Shown here one piece after another: positions 1 through 5,434 of a DNA stretch of 8,253 bases; position 1 is the first letter of the stretch, and every line of letters begins with the position of its first letter. This stretch comes from Planctomycetaceae bacterium (GTDB taxonomy: Bacteria; Planctomycetota; Planctomycetia; Planctomycetales; Planctomycetaceae): positions 1 to 8,253 of the forward strand of contig JAJDEK010000562.1 in NCBI GenBank assembly GCA_029259875.1, given 5' to 3'. A program made the position numbers and the translations under genes. The notes under the pieces were generated by a model that was not told the DNA's origin, did no database searches, and was given only the letters and a program-made list of their open reading frames with translations.

Positions 1-230
1 AGCCCTTGTTTCCAAATACGGATGCTGAGTTCATCAGGAACCAGATCTCCGCGCGAGCTGTATTTGTAAATTTCCTGACCTTCAGGAGATTCAATATCGA
101 TCGAGCGAAAGACATCTCCACTTGAGAGGTGAAAGAACCCGGGAATTTGTCCGAGAATTCTTCCCTGTGTTCCTTTACCAACTCCAGGAGCACCAAACAG
201 TAGGACGGCTTTTCGACGTTCCGTCGCCAT
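1..230 (-). CDS. adk: Adenylate kinase, N-terminal part (cut by window edge)
   Basis: Adenylate kinases interconvert ATP + AMP and 2 ADP in the cytoplasm. Only the first 76 residues are in the window; the rest lies beyond position 1. The P-loop GAPGVGKGTQ is at residues 13-22. The AMP-binding segment HLSSGDVFR is at 34-42 (family form HxSTGDxxR) and RGDLVPDE at 60-67 matches the usual G-x-LVPDE segment. The ATG at 230-228 is preceded by GAGG seven bases upstream, which supports this start. It lies behind the rpsD terminator, so it probably has its own promoter in the 231-394 gap. The window does not show whether a LID domain is present. It could be annotated more generally as a nucleoside monophosphate kinase, because the region after residue 42 is a little divergent from textbook Adk. 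Confidence 0.88.
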   Translation of the reverse strand, partial: MATERRKAVLLFGAPGVGKGTQGRILGQIPGFFHLSSGDVFRSIDIESPEGQEIYKYSSRGDLVPDELSIRIWKQG

Positions 231-321
231 GGGTATGCCTCTTTGTTTCAAGGCCGTAAATATAGCTCAGTAACCACGACGGTGACTGCATACAGATTCA
301 GGAAATAAAACCCAAATTTTG

Positions 322-349
322 TTTATAACAATAACGTCTTATAAAACAA
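322..349 (-). promoter_or_regulatory. Possible promoter of the adenylate kinase gene
   Basis: On the minus strand, TTGTTT (349-344) and TATAAA (327-322) are separated by 16 bases. The -10 match is good and the -35 match is poor. It would give a leader of roughly 85 bases. The surroundings are AT-rich, so a chance match is quite possible. Confidence 0.3.
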
Positions 350-383
350 TTCTCATCCCTGCGGGGTGAATTTATTAACGAAG

Positions 384-429
384 GTAAAATAAAAAACACT
401 CCGAAAACCAAAATGCTTTCCGGAGTGTT
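384..429 (-). terminator. Rho-independent terminator after rpsD
   Basis: On the minus strand the 9-bp arms AACACTCCG (429-421) and CGGAGTGTT (403-395) pair perfectly around a 17-base loop. A T-rich tract (TTTTATTTT) follows immediately. The stem begins 21 bases after the rpsD stop codon. This is a textbook intrinsic terminator, and it separates rpsD transcription from the adenylate kinase gene. Confidence 0.93.
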
Positions 430-450
430 AAATTGATTCGTATGAATCCT

Positions 451-1056
451 TTATCGAGAGATCAGAGCAACGACCTGACCAACGTCAACAGGCAGGCTAA
501 CGTCTTCGATTCCAGGAGCCGTCACAACGTTTGCTTCCAACGCTTTTTTATCCAGTGTGATCCAGGCACAGCCAGGACGACCAGAGTCGACTAACTCACC
601 ATAGACCTTTTTGAGGTTAGGACGGTTTCGAATAGAAATCACATCACCTGGTTTCACCCAGATTGAAGGCTTATTCACAGTTTGTCCATTTAACTGGAAG
701 TGTGAATGCACAATGCCCTGTCGTGCCTGAGGACGAGTCATGGCAAAGCCAGCTCGACAGATGACGTTATCGAGACGTCGTTCGCAGAGAATTAAGAGCT
801 CTTCACCAGTGTTACCTTTGGTACGACGAGCTTTATCGAAGTATCGACGCAACTGACGCTCACGCAAACCGTAGTAGAATTTAATCTTCTGCTTTTCGAT
901 TAAGGCCAGACCGTAGTTCGAAGCCTTCCGACGACGTTGCGACATTCCGGGGGGAAGATTTCGATTGTCTAATGCGCGTGTTGCACCCGCATCTTCAAAA
1001 ACCAACGCTCCTAAGCGGCGGTTTACTCGTCCTTTTGGTCCTGTATAACGACCCAT
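451..1056 (-). CDS. rpsD: 30S ribosomal protein S4
   Basis: S4 is a primary 16S rRNA-binding protein that nucleates assembly of the small-subunit body; in enterobacteria it also represses its own operon. The protein has 201 residues, normal for the family. The N-terminal part carries the conserved basic stretch KQKIKFYYGLRERQLRRYF (55-73). The S4 RNA-binding domain spans roughly 94-155 and opens with LCERRLDNVICRAGFAMTR (90-108). The N-terminus lacks the zinc-binding cysteine cluster seen in some bacterial S4 proteins. The ATG has GGGAG about ten bases upstream. Here rpsD stands alone, without rpsM, rpsK, rpoA or rplQ beside it, and ends in its own terminator, so it is probably a single-gene unit. 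Confidence 0.98.
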   Translation of the reverse strand: MGRYTGPKGRVNRRLGALVFEDAGATRALDNRNLPPGMSQRRRKASNYGLALIEKQKIKFYYGLRERQLRRYFDKARRTKGNTGEELLILCERRLDNVICRAGFAMTRPQARQGIVHSHFQLNGQTVNKPSIWVKPGDVISIRNRPNLKKVYGELVDSGRPGCAWITLDKKALEANVVTAPGIEDVSLPVDVGQVVALISR

Positions 1057-1113
1057 TCAGTGTTTCTCCCACATTAATCAGTGTCGCCGTACAATTTACT
1101 TGATGAACGGCAA

Positions 1114-1132
1114 AGACTTATTATTAAAGTCT
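1114..1132. repeat. Inverted repeat, 6-bp arms, in the rpsD upstream region
   Basis: AGACTT (1114-1119) and AAGTCT (1127-1132) form perfect arms around a 7-base AT-only spacer, ATTATTA. The dyad centre at 1123 is 67 bases upstream of the rpsD start codon. It could be an operator half of a pair with the next dyad, or a small hairpin in a leader RNA. Confidence 0.6.
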
Positions 1133-1139
1133 GATCAAT

Positions 1140-1166
1140 ATAAACTATTTTGACATAATAGTTTAT
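1140..1166. repeat. Inverted repeat, 10-bp perfect arms, upstream of rpsD
   Basis: ATAAACTATT (1140-1149) and AATAGTTTAT (1157-1166) are perfect reverse complements around the 7-base spacer TTGACAT. The dyad centre at 1153 is exactly 30 bp from the centre of the neighbouring dyad, and the spacer length is the same. The arms are AT-rich and no T-tract follows on either strand, so a protein-binding site fits better than a terminator. Confidence 0.7.
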
Positions 1167-1406
1167 GTGAAGTAGCCAAGAGGATCAGACTCGATTTAGC
1201 GATCAGGGCCATGGTATTCGTCACGATGTCGCGCGTACCACAACCTTTAAAGCGGTCCGCTGTTATCGCAAATTAGACGAGAATCGTCAACCAACTAGAC
1301 TGAAGGATCACAAATTCTCGGAAAATATCAGCAAAGAATAACGAAGGCGTGAAAGTTTAATGGCAGGAAACGAGAAGATGTATAGGTGTATTTGTATAGT
1401 TTGCGT

Positions 1407-2405
1407 TTAACAGAAGACCTGTGGTACCGAAACAGAGGCACGAAATAGTGCCTCTGGTTCTTCGGATTCGACAGCGATGCGAGGAATATCCAAGCTGTCA
1501 TGTGTGTCAAAGCGAGAGAATCCGCCGTAGTAGCTAAAGCCCCAACGGTAGTCGGCTTGTTTTAAACAGGCTCTGGTTCGGTCGTCAAAACAATCTTTAC
1601 CGCCTACTGGATAGCTGAAGGCAGAGATGCTTTGACCGATTTCTGCTTCAATTCTTTGTTTGCAGGTTTCAATTTCATTGCGTTGTATTTCTTCAGGATG
1701 ATTCGCCAGAATGGGGTGGTTTACCGTATGACCACCGAAGTCCATGCCAGCTTGATGCATTTCGCGAACCATGTCCCAAGTCATCCAGATTTGATCTGCG
1801 ACATCTTGAGGGCAACGTCCTGACCCCGTCGACTTTGCCAGAAAGTTCAAATAGTCTTCGGTTTTTTCTCCGGGTAGTTTTTTGAAAACGCTAAGCAACG
1901 TTTTAATGGACCGATCCACGTCTGTTGATTTCAGTGAGACAGGTTCCCCCGTCCATGAATTCTCTGGCAGCGCTGTTTGAGAGGCGCAGCGAACCATCCA
2001 GGATATTTCATCCCACCAGGCCAGCTTTCTTTCGTCGAGAAATCCTGTTGTCAGAAAGAACGTGGCGGAAGAATTGTGGGCTTTGAGAATGGGAAAGGCC
2101 CATTCATAGTTGTCTCGGTAACCATCGTCGAATGTAATTAAAACATAGCGGCCACGACGTTGATTCCAGAGGTCGTCCAGATCCCGAATACGAATCAGAT
2201 CAAAGTTCAATCCTAGAAAACGAACCTGTTGTTCGAAACTTTCTGCAGAGGCGCTCCAGAGATCATGATCAAATAACGATCCATCACTCTCACCCACCCG
2301 GTGGTAATTCAGAACAATCAATCCATTCCAGAGAGGAGTTGTGCGCGCGAGTTTGTTTAACCCAGTCCAGTCCAATGCCTTGGCTAATAATTCTTTTTTA
2401 CTCAC
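1407..2405 (-). CDS. Polysaccharide deacetylase (NodB/carbohydrate esterase 4 family)
   Basis: These metal-dependent enzymes remove N- or O-acetyl groups from glycans. The 332-residue protein has the family's metal-site motifs. TFDDGY at 91-96 supplies the catalytic-base Asp93 and metal ligand Asp94. HTVNH at 226-230 supplies His226 and His230, and YPVG at 265-268 is the third motif. LNYHRV at 32-37 is also typical of exopolysaccharide-locus members. No signal peptide or membrane helix is apparent, so it probably acts in the cytoplasm or on lipid-linked intermediates at the inner face. The start is GTG (2405-2403), with AAGGGA nine bases upstream. It is the last gene of the five-gene operon, 41 bases after the NadE-like gene. 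The substrate cannot be read from the sequence. Confidence 0.93.
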   Translation of the reverse strand: MSKKELLAKALDWTGLNKLARTTPLWNGLIVLNYHRVGESDGSLFDHDLWSASAESFEQQVRFLGLNFDLIRIRDLDDLWNQRRGRYVLITFDDGYRDNYEWAFPILKAHNSSATFFLTTGFLDERKLAWWDEISWMVRCASQTALPENSWTGEPVSLKSTDVDRSIKTLLSVFKKLPGEKTEDYLNFLAKSTGSGRCPQDVADQIWMTWDMVREMHQAGMDFGGHTVNHPILANHPEEIQRNEIETCKQRIEAEIGQSISAFSYPVGGKDCFDDRTRACLKQADYRWGFSYYGGFSRFDTHDSLDIPRIAVESEEPEALFRASVSVPQVFC

Positions 2406-2446
2406 AATCCGGTTTCCCTTCTGTTTTTTGTCGACGAAGTTAGGTG

Positions 2447-3448
2447 TTAAACTTCTGCGTCTACCAAGATCGAGTCAATGACTTGAGGTGACATGTGTAA
2501 GTAGCGGCTCGCTTTTCGTTTGGATTCGATATCGCCGTAAACCAGTTCCACCTGTTCTGTTGGTAGGCCGATTCCTGCTGCGACTGCTTCAGCAGAATAA
2601 CCATGATTTAAACCATAAAGGCAGCAATCCAGTTTGTCATAAGAGACCGCAAAGAAGAATTCTTCCTGAGATTGTTCCAGCGAATAAGTGTCTGTCGTCG
2701 GAGGTCGCATACAAATGAGTTCCGGTACATCCAGATAGGCGGCCAACTGATAGACCTGTGTTTTGTAAAGGTGGGCAATCGGTTTTAAGTCGGCTGCACC
2801 ATCGCCATTTTTTACGAAGAACCCCTGATCGTATTCGAGCCGATTCGGCGTTCCTGGGACGGCATAATTCAAGCGGTCAGCATGATAATATTCCATCATT
2901 TTGCGGCAACGCTGTTTGAAATTCGTCGCAGCGACAATGGTTTGATAGGCAGATAAAGGCAGGCGTTTTTTGATGAATTCTCCCGAGGGCGTTTGTACGA
3001 CGACAGAAAAGACGCGGTAACCACCTTCTTTGAGTAAATTTGGAAGCACAATTTTTGACTTCCAGTTCGGTTGATATTCAGGGATGACTTGTTTGATTGC
3101 GGCATCACGACGTTCGTAACAGCCTGCACCTTGTAACATGGGAGAAATATTTTCGACAATGGCTTCCACCTCAAAATGATCTGCCAGTAATTGTCCGTAA
3201 GTCAGGCTTTCATCTTTTGTGTCATGTTCGGGCATCATAATTCCCAGGACACGGTCTTTTCCAAAAGCACGCGCGCTGAGTGCGGTCACAACACTGCTGT
3301 CAATGCCTCCGGATAAACCCAGCACGGTTCCTTTTTTTCGCATTGTTTTGCGAACGGTTTGTTGCATCCATTGGACGATGCGTTCTGTTTCGGCTGCACA
3401 ATCGAGGTTTAACAACTCAGGGCTGAATGATTTTGTTTTGACGCTCAT
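2447..3448 (-). CDS. NAD synthetase-like ATP-pyrophosphatase, NH3-dependent type
   Basis: NadE proteins adenylate nicotinate-adenine dinucleotide and amidate it with ammonia. The PP-loop LSGGIDSS is at residues 45-52, NFKQRCRKM at 176-184 and GTPNRLE at 199-205. The strongly NadE-like block KNGDGAADLKPIAHLYKTQV is at 213-232. There is no glutaminase (nitrilase) domain, so ammonia must come from elsewhere. With 333 residues it is longer than ordinary ammonia-dependent NadE (about 245-275), and by my reading some 50 extra residues fall between about 106 and 175. I chose the ATG at 3448 because AAGGA lies ten bases upstream. A TTG at 3478 would add ten residues but has no ribosome-binding site. 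Its place among carrier, ligase and amidotransferase genes suggests amidation of a pathway intermediate, though a housekeeping NAD role is not excluded. Confidence 0.88.
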   Translation of the reverse strand: MSVKTKSFSPELLNLDCAAETERIVQWMQQTVRKTMRKKGTVLGLSGGIDSSVVTALSARAFGKDRVLGIMMPEHDTKDESLTYGQLLADHFEVEAIVENISPMLQGAGCYERRDAAIKQVIPEYQPNWKSKIVLPNLLKEGGYRVFSVVVQTPSGEFIKKRLPLSAYQTIVAATNFKQRCRKMMEYYHADRLNYAVPGTPNRLEYDQGFFVKNGDGAADLKPIAHLYKTQVYQLAAYLDVPELICMRPPTTDTYSLEQSQEEFFFAVSYDKLDCCLYGLNHGYSAEAVAAGIGLPTEQVELVYGDIESKRKASRYLHMSPQVIDSILVDAEV

Positions 3449-3458
3449 CTTTTTTGAT

Positions 3459-3463
3459 TCCTT
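3459..3463 (-). promoter_or_regulatory. Ribosome binding site deciding the NadE-like start
   Basis: AAGGA on the minus strand lies ten bases before the ATG at 3448-3446. It falls inside the reading frame that would be used from the upstream TTG (3478), which has no comparable site before it. This favours the shorter 333-residue protein. Confidence 0.65.
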
Positions 3464-3550
3464 ATTATTTGCTGACAAGTTCGTTCAGCAAATTTTCGTG
3501 TCTATGAAAGTGACTATAATTTTGTTTCCGAGCTCTCAGTTGAGAGGGGC

Positions 3551-5107
3551 TCAGGGAAGCGCTAACTGTTTTTTGTCGATCTTGCCATTGGGTGATTTCG
3601 GCAGTTCATCACGGAATTCGATTGTTTTGGGAACCATGAAATCTTCCAGATGTTTACGGCAGTAAGCCAAAACTTCTTTTTCGGATAATTCCTGGTCTGG
3701 CATCACAGTGATGATTGCTCGAATGGATTGCCCTAAGACAGGATCAGGGTCTCCCACGATGGCTGCTTCAGAAATTCGCTCATGTGCAAAAAGGACATTT
3801 TCCACTTCCTTAGGGCTGACTTTTTCGCCACGGCTTTTGATGATGTCATCTCGTCTACCTACGAAATACAAATAGCCTTCTTGATCCATGCGGAATAAAT
3901 CACCGGTGTAGAGATACATTTCATTCGGAAGTGCGGCTGGTCTTAAACGCTCTGCTGTCTGTTCGGGAGCTTCCCAATACCCTTTCATGACATTAGCACC
4001 GCGTACGACCAATTCGCCGACATGTTCCGGTGGCAGTCGATTGCCTGCATCGTCCACGATGAAGACTTCCGTATCGGGCATGGCAATTCCCACCGATCCC
4101 GTCCTGATATCGACCTGATCTAAGGGAAGATAAGAGACTCTTTTGCATTCCGTGAGACCATACATGGAAAAGATCTGTACGTGAGGTAGACGTTTTCGGA
4201 AGGTCAGAATGTGTTCGGTTGGCAGGGCAGCACCGGTATTCGTGATATAGCGTAACTTGGAAAAATCGTACTTCGACAGGTCCATTTTCAGGAGAATGGC
4301 AGACATGGTGGGAACGAGCGGAAAGCCAGTGACCTCTTCGTCAATCATTTTCTGTAAGATGGCATGTGGATAAGTGAATGACTTTTCCAGTACCAGCGTA
4401 GCTCCCACACGAAACGCCATCAGTAATTGATAAAGTCCGTAATCGAATGAGAGTGGCAGCACATTTAGGATAATGTCATCAGGCTCATTCAGTAAGTAAG
4501 TCGTAATGGAACGTGCCGCGGATGTCATGTTCAGATGAGTCAGCATCACACCTTTGGGATTTCCCGTTGAACCCGAAGTATAAACCAGAGCCGCTAAATC
4601 GATACTGATTGTGGGAATGGTTGGTGGCGTAATGCAATCTGCAAACTCTGCTTGAAGCTGTTCCCAAGATTCAAAGCGTGGCATTTGCAGGTCGTGGTTT
4701 GTTTGTTGTTCTGAACCAGAGCCGACTGTGATCACTGTTTTCAAATGTGGCAATAGATCGCTATGTTCGAAAAGAGTTTTACGTTTTTTTTCGGGAATGA
4801 TCAGAGCGTGTGCCTGACAGTTATTCAGGACATAAGTCAATTTATCAATCTTTGTGGTGGGATTTACCATCACAAAGACGCCCCCCGCTTTCAAAACAGC
4901 AAAGACGGCAACGACGGCTTCGAGTGTGTTTTCCTGGTGAATGGCAACTCGGTCACCTCGTTTTAGTCCCCGTTGCAACAATGCCTGCGCGAGACGATTA
5001 CTTTGCTGTTCTATCTCCCAATAGGTATATCGCCCCTGATCAGTGACCAGTGCGATTTTATTTGGATCAAGATGTGCACTCTGTTCTAAAAATGATTGCA
5101 GCAACAA
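3551..5107 (-). CDS. AMP-forming acyl/aminoacyl ligase (ANL superfamily)
   Basis: It activates a carboxylate as acyl-AMP and transfers it to a thiol, here most likely the carrier protein encoded just upstream. The 518-residue protein has the full set of ANL motifs. They are P-loop YTSGSTGNPKG (176-186), YGLTEC (316-321), YTGD (400-403), hinge GRRDDIIKSRGEKV (417-430) and C-terminal PNGKID with Lys509. In the A4 region LPLSFDYGLYQLL (217-229), Asp222 sits where amino-acid-activating domains keep the residue that binds the alpha-amino group. An amino-acid substrate is therefore possible, but the match is by eye. The start is TTG (5107-5105), with a strong AAGGAG seven bases upstream and no ATG nearby. 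Related ligases sit in exopolysaccharide/exosortase loci. The substrate is unknown. Confidence 0.93.
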   Translation of the reverse strand: MLLQSFLEQSAHLDPNKIALVTDQGRYTYWEIEQQSNRLAQALLQRGLKRGDRVAIHQENTLEAVVAVFAVLKAGGVFVMVNPTTKIDKLTYVLNNCQAHALIIPEKKRKTLFEHSDLLPHLKTVITVGSGSEQQTNHDLQMPRFESWEQLQAEFADCITPPTIPTISIDLAALVYTSGSTGNPKGVMLTHLNMTSAARSITTYLLNEPDDIILNVLPLSFDYGLYQLLMAFRVGATLVLEKSFTYPHAILQKMIDEEVTGFPLVPTMSAILLKMDLSKYDFSKLRYITNTGAALPTEHILTFRKRLPHVQIFSMYGLTECKRVSYLPLDQVDIRTGSVGIAMPDTEVFIVDDAGNRLPPEHVGELVVRGANVMKGYWEAPEQTAERLRPAALPNEMYLYTGDLFRMDQEGYLYFVGRRDDIIKSRGEKVSPKEVENVLFAHERISEAAIVGDPDPVLGQSIRAIITVMPDQELSEKEVLAYCRKHLEDFMVPKTIEFRDELPKSPNGKIDKKQLALP

Positions 5108-5114
5108 CGGCTTG

Positions 5115-5120
5115 CTCCTT
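5115..5120 (-). promoter_or_regulatory. Strong ribosome binding site before a TTG start
   Basis: AAGGAG on the minus strand, seven bases before TTG at 5107-5105, fixes the ligase start at a non-ATG codon. It fits in the 19-base gap after the carrier-protein stop, so the two genes are probably translated at coordinated levels. Confidence 0.75.
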
Positions 5121-5126
5121 GGAAAA

Positions 5127-5384
5127 TTATGCTAATTCTTTCAGCTTGGATTCGATAAAATTGATTAACTGATCTATCGAATCCAGGTTTTCAGGAACCA
5201 ATTCGTCGTCGTCGACTTCCACAGAATATTTTTCTTCAATAAAGGCGACTAATTCCAGAACACCCGTTGAATCGATAATACCTGTTTCCAAGAATGAATC
5301 ATTGTTGTTTAATGACTCAGGATCTTCGCCGAACAAAAAGTTATCAGCAACAAAATCCCGCACTTCAGACTGTATAGAACTCAT
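5127..5384 (-). CDS. Acyl/peptidyl carrier protein
   Basis: This is a small acidic protein of 85 residues, the usual size for a free-standing carrier protein. The attachment motif is TGIIDSTGVLELV (34-46). Ser39 in IIDST is the predicted 4'-phosphopantetheine site (family form DSL or DSI). Helix-rich sequence follows, with the typical FIEEKYSVEV segment at 48-57. The ATG has AAAGGA six bases upstream. It lies between the amidotransferase and the ligase, with gaps of 50 and 19 bases, so its partner is presumably that ligase, which would load a substrate onto the pantetheine thiol. The Thr after Ser39 differs from the Leu of fatty-acid ACP, which together with the context argues for a specialised carrier rather than the housekeeping AcpP. 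No phosphopantetheinyl transferase is encoded in the window. Confidence 0.9.
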   Translation of the reverse strand: MSSIQSEVRDFVADNFLFGEDPESLNNNDSFLETGIIDSTGVLELVAFIEEKYSVEVDDDELVPENLDSIDQLINFIESKLKELA

Positions 5385-5434
5385 TTTCTATCCTTTACTC
5401 TGTTGATAAATACAAAAAGTAACATGTGATTAGT

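Larger units (their letters stand above)
1057..1406. other. 350-bp intergenic region upstream of rpsD
   Basis: This gap lies between the deacetylase stop and the rpsD start. It must hold the rpsD promoter or leader unless transcription reads through from the operon above. I see no credible gene. The notable content is a pair of dyads at 1114-1132 and 1140-1166. A weak long-loop inverted repeat lies at 1278-1320 (CGAGAAT/ATTCTCG, 29-base loop) and a small palindrome AGCGGTCCGCT at 1251-1261. No convincing -35/-10 pair for rpsD and no clear terminator for the upstream operon could be picked by eye. Confidence 0.7.

Noticed and set aside
354..368. Small hairpin CATCCC-TGC-GGGGTG near the rpsD terminator
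   Set aside because: Six pairs with a wobble and a three-base loop; on the minus strand one pair is lost, so it adds nothing to the nearby terminator.
1150..1155. TTGACA in the spacer of the 10-bp dyad as a plus-strand -35 box
   Set aside because: No -10-like sequence lies 16-18 bases downstream, and no plus-strand gene follows.
1278..1320. Inverted repeat CGAGAAT/ATTCTCG as terminator of the five-gene operon
   Set aside because: The loop is 29 bases, the arms are only seven bases and no T-tract follows on the minus strand.
1328..1510. Minus-strand open frame of 60 codons overlapping the deacetylase C-terminus
   Set aside because: It overlaps the well-supported deacetylase in another frame, has no recognisable domain and no ribosome-binding site; it is a shadow frame.
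3533..3546. Small palindrome CTCTCAGTTGAGAG just after the ligase stop as a terminator
   Set aside because: The stem is five or six pairs with a very short loop and has no T-tract on the minus strand; the operon appears to continue into the NadE-like gene.
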